From the NCBI RefSeq assembly GCF_007923445.1, contig NZ_VOJI01000032.1, forward strand, positions 1-33,334: a stretch of DNA of 33,334 bases. Direction: 5' to 3'. Below the pieces are notes generated by a model, which was given only the letters and a program-made list of their open reading frames with translations, had not been told where the DNA came from and searched no databases. Positions 8,870 through 16,256 of the stretch are shown in pieces. The first letter of the stretch is position 1, and the number at the start of each line of letters is the position of its first letter. The position numbers and the translations under genes are program-made. This DNA is from Puniceibacterium confluentis (GTDB lineage: Bacteria; Pseudomonadota; Alphaproteobacteria; Rhodobacterales; Rhodobacteraceae).

Positions 8870-9675
8870 CAGTGGCTGTGCTCCGTCTCGGACGCCGCTG
8901 CGTCGTGGTGGTCGTGGTGGTCGTGGTGGTGGTGGGCATGGTCGTGGCTGTGGGTGTGTTCGTGCCGGTAAAGCGCCAGCGCCCCCTGCGTGCCAGACCC
9001 GAACAATGCCCTGTATTCGGCCGCCTGGGCCACAACTTCGGGCGTGCCCGCGCAGCAGACATGCCCGTTCAGGCATACAACCCGGTCCGACGCGGCCATG
9101 ACCACATGCAATTCGTGGCTGACCATGAGCACGGCACAGCCCAGCCGCCCGCGGATATGTTCGATCTGCCGGTAGAACGCCGCCGAGCCGGGCTGGTCCA
9201 ACCCCTGCGTCGGTTCGTCCAGCAACAGGATTTCAGGGCGGTTCAGCAAGGCGCGCGCCAACAGCACCCGCTGGAACTGACCGCCCGACAGATCCGCCAG
9301 CTGGCGCTGTTCCAGAGCACTCGCCCCGGCCTCGACCAGGGCAGCCTGGCGTTCGCCCTCGGGCACGCGGCGGGGCAAGTCCAGAAACCGCCCCACGGTC
9401 AAGGGCAGGGTCGGATCAACCTGCAGCTTTTGCGGCACGTAGCCCAGCCGCAGCCCGGGGCGCCGCTGCACCGTGCCCGCCGTCAGCGGCAACGCCCCGA
9501 TCAGCGCCCGCAGCAATGTCGATTTTCCCGACCCGTTGGGGCCCACGATGGTGACGATTTCCCGCGCCGCGATCGCCAGGTCCACCCCCTCCAGAACCGG
9601 GGTCTTGCCGTGGCGCACGCTTATGCCCCGCGCTTCGATCAGCGGCCGGTCCCGACGGCCCTCGACGCCGCTCAT
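8869..9675 (-). CDS. znuC: Zinc ABC transporter ATPase with His-rich tail
   Basis: ZnuC powers zinc import by ATP hydrolysis in the cytoplasm. Walker A (GPNGSGKST), the signature LSGGQFQR and Walker B (ILLLDEPT) are all intact, followed by the switch histidine in VSHEL. The start at 9675 overlaps the zur stop (ATGA); an in-frame ATG 30 bases upstream lies inside zur and is less likely. The C-terminal 35 residues are an extreme histidine/aspartate run (HEHTHSHDHAHHHHDHHDHH), suggesting a metal-binding tail that could bind, sense or buffer zinc. The protein is about 268 residues. The zinc assignment is firm from the tail, neighbours and Zur. Confidence 0.94.
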   Translation of the reverse strand: MSGVEGRRDRPLIEARGISVRHGKTPVLEGVDLAIAAREIVTIVGPNGSGKSTLLRALIGALPLTAGTVQRRPGLRLGYVPQKLQVDPTLPLTVGRFLDLPRRVPEGERQAALVEAGASALEQRQLADLSGGQFQRVLLARALLNRPEILLLDEPTQGLDQPGSAAFYRQIEHIRGRLGCAVLMVSHELHVVMAASDRVVCLNGHVCCAGTPEVVAQAAEYRALFGSGTQGALALYRHEHTHSHDHAHHHHDHHDHHDAAASETEHSH

Positions 9676-10154
9676 GCCGGGGTCTCCTCCCGGCAGGCGG
9701 GGCACAGGCCCTCGGCCTCGATCACCATGCGTTCGACGGCGAAACCGATCTCTGCTGCGGCGTCGCGCACTGTCCGGGCGGCGTCGGCGATATGCGCCTC
9801 GGCGACCGCATCGCAGTCGCGGCAGATCAGAAAGGCGGGCGCGTGGTGCTCGCCGGGATGGGCGCAGGCGACAAAGGCATTCAACCGTTCGATCTTGTGG
9901 GCAAACCCGTGTTTCACCAGAAATTCCAGCGCGCGATAGGCAACAGGCGGCTGCGATCCCAGCCCCTCTTCGCGCAGATGGTCCAGCACGTCATAGGCGC
10001 CCATCGCCCGATGTTTCTGCAACAGGATCTCGACCACCCGACGGCGCACCGGGGTCAACTGCAACCCCTGCTCGGAACAGGTCTGCGAAACCGTTTCCAG
10101 ATTCGAGGCGATGCAGCTCGCGTGGTCGTGGTGTTCAAATCCAACGGCGTCCAA
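9672..10154 (-). CDS. zur: Zinc uptake regulator, Fur family
   Basis: Zur represses zinc import genes when loaded with zinc. The product has the Fur layout: an N-terminal winged helix (LTPVRRRVVEILL...PVAYRALEFLVKHG) and a C-terminal metal/dimer part with HPGEHH, CRDC and CPAC, the two CxxC pairs of the structural zinc site. I favour a TTG start at 10154, because AGGAGG lies at 10160-10165, five bases upstream. A GTG at 10181 in the same frame would add nine residues but has no ribosome-binding site. The gene heads the zur-znuC-znuB operon and lies beside a Zur-box-like palindrome, so autoregulation is likely. Confidence 0.93.
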   Translation of the reverse strand: MDAVGFEHHDHASCIASNLETVSQTCSEQGLQLTPVRRRVVEILLQKHRAMGAYDVLDHLREEGLGSQPPVAYRALEFLVKHGFAHKIERLNAFVACAHPGEHHAPAFLICRDCDAVAEAHIADAARTVRDAAAEIGFAVERMVIEAEGLCPACREETPA

Positions 10155-10192
10155 GGCGGCCTCCTGTGTGCATGTTTTCACAATTGACGGGT

Positions 10193-10210
10193 TGATATGT
10201 TATAATATCA
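10193..10210. promoter_or_regulatory. Zur-box-like operator
   Basis: TGATAT (10193-10198) and ATATCA (10205-10210) form a perfect 6-bp inverted repeat around GTTATA. The whole resembles the AT-rich palindromes bound by proteobacterial Zur, which share a central GTTATA-type core. It sits between zur and znuA, suitable for repressing both directions. The family assignment comes from motif resemblance and context. Confidence 0.75.
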
Positions 10211-10392
10211 CACCTATCAAGCGGCAAATGAATCGCCCCGCGGGGGCCCAGCAAGACACCGCAATCAATGACACCACCGCCCCGTTTCGCCCCGGGCCAG
10301 ATCGACCGCCTGCGCCGCACAGCGCAGGGCGACCCGGGACCAATAGCCCGCACCGCCTGACCGAACCGAATTTCAGCGCCTGAGGATCCGCC

Positions 10393-11376
10393 ATGCTCCG
10401 CCTGCTCCTGCCCATTTTTATCACCTGCACCAGCGCCGCTGTTGCCGATGTGCCCCGGATCGCGACGGACATCGCCCCGGTACAGGGGCTTGTGGCCGCT
10501 GTTCTCGGCGATCTGGGCGACGCTGCACTTGTGGTGCCCAAAGGCACCTCGCCGCATGATCACGCGCTGCGCCCCTCCGAGGCCCGACAGCTTCAGTCTG
10601 CCGATCTTGTGGTCTGGATCGGTCCGGACCTCATGCCCAATCTTGCAAAGCCATTGGAAACCCTGGCCAGCACTGCCCGGATCCTGACCCTCTCGGACGT
10701 ACCAGGCAGCCTGCTGCTGTCCAACAGGACAGCGGCGGTGTTTGCGCTGCCGGATCCCGACACCAGCCACCCCGAGGCGGACCACGACCACAAGGACGAA
10801 GCCGCAGAGCCACGCGATACAGAGGCTGGCTCCGACCATGCGCACCCGGTCGGCGGCCATGACCCCCACCTCTGGCTCGATCCCGGCAACGCCTTGATCT
10901 GGCTGGACGCCATTCACGCACAGCTTGCCGACCTCGACCCCGAACATGCCGCGGCTTATGCAGAAAACGCCGCCCGTGCAAAGGCGGCTGTCACCAGTGC
11001 CGCCGAAGCGGCCAGAACCCGTCTTGCGGCGTCCGCGGGCCGCCAGTACCTGTCACTGCACGATGCCTATCAGTACTTTGAACACGCCTTTGACCTGCAT
11101 CCGCTGGGCGCCGTCTCGCTCAGCGATGCCACCAGCCCCGGCCCTTCCCGGCTGGCCGCACTGCGCGACGTAATGGCCCGAAGCGATGTGCGCTGCGTGC
11201 TGGCCGAACCCGGCGCGGCGCTGGGGTTCCTGACCGCTCTGGACCCGGCATCCCGCCTGAGGGTCGCCGAAGTCGACCCGATGGGCGCGGCGATTCCACC
11301 AGGCCCGGAGTTCTACCCGACACTGATATCGGACACTGCGGACCGGATCGCCGACTGCCTGATGACTGGCTCCTGA
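10393..11376 (+). CDS. znuA: Periplasmic zinc-binding protein of ABC importer
   Basis: ZnuA captures zinc in the periplasm and delivers it to ZnuB. The 327-residue protein has a Sec signal peptide (MLRLLLPIFITCTSAAVA, cleavage near residue 18). The cluster A-I ligands are recognisable: a histidine in SPHDHALRPSE, one in HDPHLWLD, one in SLHDAYQYFEHAF, and an aspartate in AEVDPMGAA. Between the first and second ligands is the charged, His-rich loop (residues about 130-156, with HDHKDE and DHAHPVGGHD) typical of zinc rather than manganese binders. GAGGA 7 bases upstream supports the ATG at 10393. It is transcribed away from zur across the proposed operator. Confidence 0.95.
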   Translation: MLRLLLPIFITCTSAAVADVPRIATDIAPVQGLVAAVLGDLGDAALVVPKGTSPHDHALRPSEARQLQSADLVVWIGPDLMPNLAKPLETLASTARILTLSDVPGSLLLSNRTAAVFALPDPDTSHPEADHDHKDEAAEPRDTEAGSDHAHPVGGHDPHLWLDPGNALIWLDAIHAQLADLDPEHAAAYAENAARAKAAVTSAAEAARTRLAASAGRQYLSLHDAYQYFEHAFDLHPLGAVSLSDATSPGPSRLAALRDVMARSDVRCVLAEPGAALGFLTALDPASRLRVAEVDPMGAAIPPGPEFYPTLISDTADRIADCLMTGS

Positions 11377-11410
11377 ACCCGATACCCTGGAACTAAACCG
11401 GGCTGCCTGC

Positions 11411-11439
11411 TTGACAGTCCGGTCCCGCGGCCGTTTCTC
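11411..11439 (+). promoter_or_regulatory. Candidate promoter for glycerate kinase
   Basis: A perfect TTGACA (11411-11416) is followed after 17 bases by TTTCTC (11434-11439), a weak -10. It lies in the 88-base gap after znuA and would let the kinase be expressed independently of zinc. Pattern match only. Confidence 0.35.
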
Positions 11440-11464
11440 TGCACGCACCCAAGGAAGCGCTTCA

Positions 11465-12718
11465 ATGACCCAGACCAATGATCTGCGCGCCACCGCGCGC
11501 ACCCTGTTCGACGCCGCTGTCACCGCAGCGGACCCTGCTCTGGCCGTCCGCCGCCAGCTCGCCCGCATGCCGCTGCCGCAATCTGCGGGACGCACGGTTC
11601 TGATTGCCGTGGGCAAAGCCGCGCCCGCCATGCTGGCCGAAGCGCTGAAACATGTGACCGGTCCGCACGAGGCGCTCGCCGTGACCCATCACGAGAACAC
11701 CCAGAAGGTGCCCGGTGCCCGTGTGCTGAACGCGGGCCATCCGGTGCCGGATGCCGCCGGAGCTGCCGCCGGTCAGGCAGTGATGGAGCTGCTCGACAGC
11801 TGTGGCGCCGAAGATCAGGTGATCGCGCTGATCTCGGGTGGCGGATCGGCCCTGTTGCCCGCGCCCGTGCCGGGACTGAGCCTTGCCGACAAGGCAGCGG
11901 TCAGTCAGGTCCTGCTGTCCGGTGGTCTGGATATCGTGACGATGAACCTTGTCCGCCAGCAGCTCTCGCAGCTCAAGGGCGGCGGCTTCCTGCGCCGCGC
12001 AGCCCCTGCCCCGGTCACCGCGCTGATCCTGTCGGACGTGATCGGCGATGACCTGCGCGCCATCGCTTCTGGCCCGACCGTCAGCCCGATCGGCACGGTG
12101 GAAGAGGCGCGCGCGATCCTGAAGAACCACGGGCTGTGGGACAGGCTTCCGGCCGCGGCCCGCGACGCGCTGGACCATCCCCGCCCCCCCGAACCGGTGC
12201 CCGCCGCCGTGAACGTCATGATCGGCTCGAACGGCCAGTCGGTGGATGCCATGGCCGATGCCGCCCGGGCCGCAGGCTGGGACGTGCGCGTGTCCGATCG
12301 CCCGCTGGTCGGGGATGTCGACTCTGCCGCGCAGGAGGTTCTGGCCCTGATGGCCCCGGTGGACCGCCCGACGGCCCTGCTGTTCGGTGGCGAGACTACG
12401 GTGATCCTGCGCGGCAGCGGACGTGGTGGGCGCAATCAGGAACTTGCCCTGCGGGTGGCGCTTGCGGCACCGGATCTGGCGCAGGACTGGCTGTTCCTGT
12501 CGGGCGGCACTGACGGCCGGGACGGGCCCACCGACGCCGCCGGTGGCGTCGTCGACGCCGGTTCGGCTGCACGGATGGCCGCCGCCGGGCAGGATGCGCA
12601 GAAGCTGCTGGCGAACAATGACAGTTACGCCGCGCTCAAGGCTGCGGATGATCTGCTGATGACCGGCGCCACCGGCACCAATGTGGCGGATGTGCAGGTG
12701 TTGCTGATCCGGCCCTGA
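11465..12718 (+). CDS. gck: Glycerate 2-kinase (GckA/TtuD family)
   Basis: This 417-residue protein belongs to the MOFRL/GckA family, which phosphorylates D-glycerate to 2-phosphoglycerate in photorespiratory, serine-cycle or sugar-acid breakdown. Older records call the same family hydroxypyruvate reductase TtuD. Supporting segments are VIALISGGGSALLPAP near residue 120, SQLKGGG and LILSDVIGDDLRAIASGPT near 180-205, and the C-terminal GRGGRNQELALR plus FLSGGTDGRDGPTDAAGG. The ATG at 11465 is preceded nine bases upstream by AAGGA; the in-frame TTG at 11411 has no such site. It stands alone between znuA and the convergent pxpA, so no pathway partner is visible. The gene symbol is given by family. 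Confidence 0.9.
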   Translation: MTQTNDLRATARTLFDAAVTAADPALAVRRQLARMPLPQSAGRTVLIAVGKAAPAMLAEALKHVTGPHEALAVTHHENTQKVPGARVLNAGHPVPDAAGAAAGQAVMELLDSCGAEDQVIALISGGGSALLPAPVPGLSLADKAAVSQVLLSGGLDIVTMNLVRQQLSQLKGGGFLRRAAPAPVTALILSDVIGDDLRAIASGPTVSPIGTVEEARAILKNHGLWDRLPAAARDALDHPRPPEPVPAAVNVMIGSNGQSVDAMADAARAAGWDVRVSDRPLVGDVDSAAQEVLALMAPVDRPTALLFGGETTVILRGSGRGGRNQELALRVALAAPDLAQDWLFLSGGTDGRDGPTDAAGGVVDAGSAARMAAAGQDAQKLLANNDSYAALKAADDLLMTGATGTNVADVQVLLIRP

Positions 12719-12728
12719 GCACGGAATC

Positions 12729-12743
12729 CCGGGGCGGCCCCGG
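12729..12743. terminator. GC-rich hairpin between convergent genes
   Basis: CCGGGG and CCCCGG flank a CGG loop at 12729-12743. An alternative pairing, CCGGCGG (12740-12746) with CCGCCGG (12761-12767), shares its right arm. They fill the 60-base gap between the convergent kinase and pxpA. There is no T run, so termination is only suggested. Confidence 0.3.
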
Positions 12744-12778
12744 CGGCGTGCCCTCTCGGCCCGCCGGACAGTGCCGCA

Positions 12779-13579
12779 TCATCCGGCGCTGGCGCCGCCC
12801 GACACCGCGCCGCGTCGGCCCGCGAAGGGCTTCAGCGTCACACCCTCCGCTTCCAGGGCGGCCTTGACCGAACGCGCAATTTCCAGCGCCGTCTTGCCGT
12901 CGCCATGCAGGCAGATCGTGTCGACCGCCGCGGGGATGCGCTTGCCGCCTTGAGACACGATCGCGCCCGCTGCCACCATGTCGACCATGCGCCGCCCGGC
13001 GACTTCGGGATCGTGAATCACCGCCCCCGGCAGACTGCGGTCCACCAGCGTCGCATCGTCGTTATAGGCCCGATCGGCAAAGATTTCACCCGCCCAGGCA
13101 CAGCCCAGCGCCTCGACCGCCTGCTGCTGCGCGGTGGCTGCCAGCACCATCACGATGATGTCGGGATCCACAGCCAGCGCACCTTCGTAACAGGCCCGGG
13201 CCATGTCGGCATCCTCGGCGGCCATATTGGCCAGCGCGCCGTGCAGCTTCAGGTGCCGCACCCTGCCGCCCGCCGCCGCTGCCATCGCCCGGGCCGCGCC
13301 CAGCTGGTAACAGACAAGGTTGCGCAGCGATTCTGCCGACAACGCCATCCGCCGCCGTCCGAACCCCTGCAGATCGGGAAACCCGGGATGGGCACCGATG
13401 CCGGTGCCATTCGCCACCGCCTCGCGCAGGGTGGCGGCCATCACATCCCAGTCACCGGCGTGAAAACCGCAGGCGATGTTGGCCGAGGTCACGACCCGCA
13501 GCAGGTCGGCATCCCTGCCCATGACCCAGGGGCCAAAGCTCTCTCCCATGTCGGCATTCAGATCGACGGTCCTGTTCAT
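12779..13579 (-). CDS. pxpA: 5-oxoprolinase subunit A (LamB/YcsF family)
   Basis: PxpA, with PxpB and PxpC, opens 5-oxoproline (pyroglutamate) to glutamate using ATP, in the cytoplasm. The 266-residue product has the LamB/YcsF hallmarks: VDLNADMGESFGPW at the N-terminus, ANIACGFHAGDW, GIGAHPGFPDLQGFGRR, and HLKLHGALANMA, then FADRAYNDD. The start at 13579 follows a purine-rich GGAGAGAG stretch and begins MNRTVDLNAD; an earlier in-frame codon adds 11 unrelated residues. It lies 13 bases after pxpC and ends the operon. Confidence 0.94.
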   Translation of the reverse strand: MNRTVDLNADMGESFGPWVMGRDADLLRVVTSANIACGFHAGDWDVMAATLREAVANGTGIGAHPGFPDLQGFGRRRMALSAESLRNLVCYQLGAARAMAAAAGGRVRHLKLHGALANMAAEDADMARACYEGALAVDPDIIVMVLAATAQQQAVEALGCAWAGEIFADRAYNDDATLVDRSLPGAVIHDPEVAGRRMVDMVAAGAIVSQGGKRIPAAVDTICLHGDGKTALEIARSVKAALEAEGVTLKPFAGRRGAVSGGASAG

Positions 13580-13592
13580 GGTCTCTCTCCTG

Positions 13593-14603
13593 TTACAGTT
13601 CATCGCCCGCAATCGCGCCGCTGATCAGCTGGTAGGACAGCAGGTCACGGATGTCGTGCGGATCGCGCACCAACGGCTTCAGCTGTCCGGCCAGCGCCTT
13701 GACCCCGGACCGGTAGCGACGCTCGGCCTCGAGCGCGACCTCTCTGGTGACAAAGCGGAATTCCAGCACCGCCCCGGCGGGCGTCTGGGCAACCCGTGGC
13801 AAGTCGCAGGGCAGCACCGTGCCGATCCGCGGGTAGCCGCCGGTCGTCTGGCTTTCGGCCATCAGCACAAAGGGGGCGCCGTCGCCGGTCACCTGAATGT
13901 CGCCGGGCACAATCAGTTCCGAAACAACCGACAGCCCGCCGGGGACGTGAAAGCCTTCTCCGGCGCTCTCCAGTCGCACACCCATCCGGTTGGCGCGGGT
14001 GTCGCGGATGAACCGGGTGCGGACAAACCGGTCGAGCTGGTCCTGTGGGAACAGCTCGGTTTGCAGGCTGGGCGACACGCGTACCACACCGCCGCCGAAC
14101 CGGGTGTCGCGTGGCAGAATGTTCCCGGTGGCACTGCCCCTGTCGGCCCCCAGCGGCAGCTGATCGCCTGCCGCCAGCACCCGGCCCAAACCTGCCGCCA
14201 GATGGGCCGAGCGGGCGCCCAGCACCTGCGGTGTGTCGATGCCGCCGCCCACATGCAGATAGCCATAGACTCCCGACAGCACCGGTCCGATGTCGAGGAC
14301 CGCGCCCCTGGGCAGCAGGTGCGACGCCCCCCAGATCAGCCGCGCCCCGTCCAGAGTGGCGCGCATTTCGGCGCCTGTCAGGGCAATGCGCAGATCGCGG
14401 GTCGCCTCGAACCGCCCGCCCACCCCGGCCATTTCCAGAACAGCGAGGTCATCGGACTGGTGCAGCAGCGCCGCGCCCTCGGCCAGCGCCAGCCGATCCA
14501 TTGCGCCGCCACGCGACAGCCCGTAGGCCAGCGTGCCGCTGCGCCCACGGTCCTGCACCGTGACGTTCGGCCCGGCGCTGTGGACGATCAGCAGGTCGCT
14601 CAT
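13593..14603 (-). CDS. pxpC: 5-oxoprolinase subunit C (biotin-dependent carboxyltransferase-like)
   Basis: PxpC is the partner of PxpB in prokaryotic 5-oxoprolinase; the fused homologue is known from Bacillus as KipA and from urea amidolyase. The 336-residue protein shows the expected GPNVTVQDRGRSGTLAYGLSRGGAMDR near the N-terminus, GYLHVGGGID, and, towards the end, SETQTTGGYP-like text (AESQTTGGYPRIGTV). Its ATG at 14603 overlaps the pxpB stop (ATGA), indicating translational coupling. The family name mentions carboxyltransferase, but no biotin carrier is present here. Confidence 0.93.
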   Translation of the reverse strand: MSDLLIVHSAGPNVTVQDRGRSGTLAYGLSRGGAMDRLALAEGAALLHQSDDLAVLEMAGVGGRFEATRDLRIALTGAEMRATLDGARLIWGASHLLPRGAVLDIGPVLSGVYGYLHVGGGIDTPQVLGARSAHLAAGLGRVLAAGDQLPLGADRGSATGNILPRDTRFGGGVVRVSPSLQTELFPQDQLDRFVRTRFIRDTRANRMGVRLESAGEGFHVPGGLSVVSELIVPGDIQVTGDGAPFVLMAESQTTGGYPRIGTVLPCDLPRVAQTPAGAVLEFRFVTREVALEAERRYRSGVKALAGQLKPLVRDPHDIRDLLSYQLISGAIAGDEL

Positions 14604-15343
14604 CGGATCACCGCGCAGGTTGCGCCGCCGTCGGGGTCCGCTTCCATGTTCGCCAGATCTTCGGGCGCAACCGGTACGAACTGTGCCTCGTCACCGGGAC
14701 GCAGCACAAACGGCGACGCGCTTTCCGGGCGAAACAGCCGGAAGGCAGTCTGCCCGATGTGCCGCCAGCCGGTCGGTGTGGTGACCGAGAACAGCACCAG
14801 CTGGCGGATCGCCACCACCAGCGCCCCGACCGGCACCGTCGGGGTGAGCGCGCTCTGGCGCGGAATGTCCCAGACCTCGGGCAACTCGCCCAGATAGGGC
14901 TGACCGGGGGCAAAGCCGATGGTGGTGACACGCACCCGCGCCTGCGAAATCGAAGCAATGGCCTGCGCGGCGGTGAGACCGGCCGCCGCTGCCGCCTCGG
15001 ACAGTTGCGGCGCCATGTGGGTGCCATAGACCGTGGGAATGCGGAAAAATCGCCGCCCCTGCGGCAGTTCCGCAGCACTCCAGTCCCGCTCGGCCAGCAG
15101 CGCCGCGAGCCGCGGTCGCAGGTCGTCGCCCCCCGGCCCCAGCGGATCATACCGGAGGTAGGCCGAGACCAGCGAAGTCGAGGTTTCCTCGACCCCCGCC
15201 CAGCCCGCGCGATCCACAGCGGCGCGGAACGCCAGCGCCGCGCGGTTCGCGGGTTCGGACAGCCTGTCGCCAAAGCTGACCAGCAGCCCGTCGGTGCCGA
15301 CGCTGCGGACAATGGGAAAGCTGCGGACAAGGCTATCGGTCAT
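14600..15343 (-). CDS. pxpB: 5-oxoprolinase subunit B (KipI family)
   Basis: PxpB (KipI/allophanate hydrolase subunit 1 family) pairs with PxpC. The 247-residue product has the family core VRVTTIGFAPGQPYLGELP and then the late TPTGWRHIGQTAFRLF segment, both typical of this family. It begins at 15343, overlapping the end of the upstream membrane-protein gene by 11 bases, and its stop overlaps the pxpC start by four. With pxpA and pxpC it completes the three-part enzyme. In Bacillus, KipI also inhibits the sporulation kinase KinA; nothing here suggests that role. Confidence 0.93.
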   Translation of the reverse strand: MTDSLVRSFPIVRSVGTDGLLVSFGDRLSEPANRAALAFRAAVDRAGWAGVEETSTSLVSAYLRYDPLGPGGDDLRPRLAALLAERDWSAAELPQGRRFFRIPTVYGTHMAPQLSEAAAAAGLTAAQAIASISQARVRVTTIGFAPGQPYLGELPEVWDIPRQSALTPTVPVGALVVAIRQLVLFSVTTPTGWRHIGQTAFRLFRPESASPFVLRPGDEAQFVPVAPEDLANMEADPDGGATCAVIR

Positions 15344-16253
15344 AGAGGCGCCTCAGCAGGATTGGGGTCAGATACATCGGAATCTGGTAGCAGCCGATAA
15401 AGATCAGCAGCGGGTCGGTCAGCGCCACCGGCAAGGCCAGCAGGAACAGCGCGATGTTGCGGTTGCCCGCGATGATCGCCACCGGCACCGCCCAGCCCTC
15501 TGCGTGCCAGCGGCGGCGCAGCAGCGCAAAGCCCGCCAGTTGCAGACCAAAGTTCACCGCCGCCACAGCGCCCAGCCACAGTGCCAGACGGGCCGGATCG
15601 GTCCGCGCCAGCGGCCCGATGGCCGACATCAGCCCCACCACGATCACTCCCAGCGCCAGTGCCGACACCCCGTCGCACGCCCGAATCTGATCCGCAGTGG
15701 GCCGCGCCAGCAGCCAGTGTCGCGCCGCGAATCCCCCCACCACCGCCAGCATTGTGACCCCGATCAGCCACACCACGGCGCGCAGCGCCGCCGCTGCGCC
15801 ACCCAGGTGTGGCAGCAACGCCAGCACCGGCAGGACTGTCAGCGGGAACAGCAGCGTTCCCAGCACCAGCACCCGCATCGCCGGGGCGGGATCCTGCCCC
15901 GCCATGATGACAAAATTCGGCGCTCCGGTCACCGAAGGCGCACAGAGCATCAGCACCACCGCCAGCCCGAAGGGGGTGTCCAGCACCCCGAGCGCCGCGC
16001 ACAGTGCCAGCCCGGCCAGCGGCAATCCCACCTGCAGCACCAGCACCACGGCGAGCGAGCGCCGCCCGGCCGCAAGTCCGCCCAGCGCCGCCTGCGGCCC
16101 GACCCGCAACGCCGTGAGAAACAGCAGCAGCGCCACCAGTTCCGGCAACCAGGGACGCAGTGCCGCGGCCATGCCCGGCAGCGCCAGCCCGGCCAGCAGC
16201 CCCAGCACCAGGCACATCCGCGCGTGGCGCGCAAAGACGTGAAGCAAGGCCAC
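15333..16253 (-). CDS. BASS-like membrane transporter of unknown substrate
   Basis: This 306-residue, nine- to ten-helix membrane protein resembles the bile acid:sodium symporter (BASS/SBF) superfamily; the middle segment CAPSVTGAPNFVIMAGQ fits its crossover region. The substrate is not known. The start is taken as the GTG at 16253, three bases past the dctM stop; an ATG at 16217 would begin inside the first hydrophobic segment and also lacks a clear ribosome-binding site. It overlaps pxpB by 11 bases, so it is part of the same operon. An extra single-component carrier beside a full TRAP system is unusual; it might export a product or import a second related compound. Confidence 0.8.
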   Translation of the reverse strand: MALLHVFARHARMCLVLGLLAGLALPGMAAALRPWLPELVALLLFLTALRVGPQAALGGLAAGRRSLAVVLVLQVGLPLAGLALCAALGVLDTPFGLAVVLMLCAPSVTGAPNFVIMAGQDPAPAMRVLVLGTLLFPLTVLPVLALLPHLGGAAAALRAVVWLIGVTMLAVVGGFAARHWLLARPTADQIRACDGVSALALGVIVVGLMSAIGPLARTDPARLALWLGAVAAVNFGLQLAGFALLRRRWHAEGWAVPVAIIAGNRNIALFLLALPVALTDPLLIFIGCYQIPMYLTPILLRRLYDR

Positions 16254-16256
16254 AGG

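Noticed and set aside
8905-8960. GTGGTCGTG-type tandem repeat resembling a microsatellite
   Set aside because: It encodes the His/Asp-rich tail of ZnuC in frame, so it is best explained as coding.
10228-10383. Possible leader peptide in the znuA 5' region
   Set aside because: No ribosome-binding site, low-complexity proline-rich translation, and a second frame (10268 on) is equally open.
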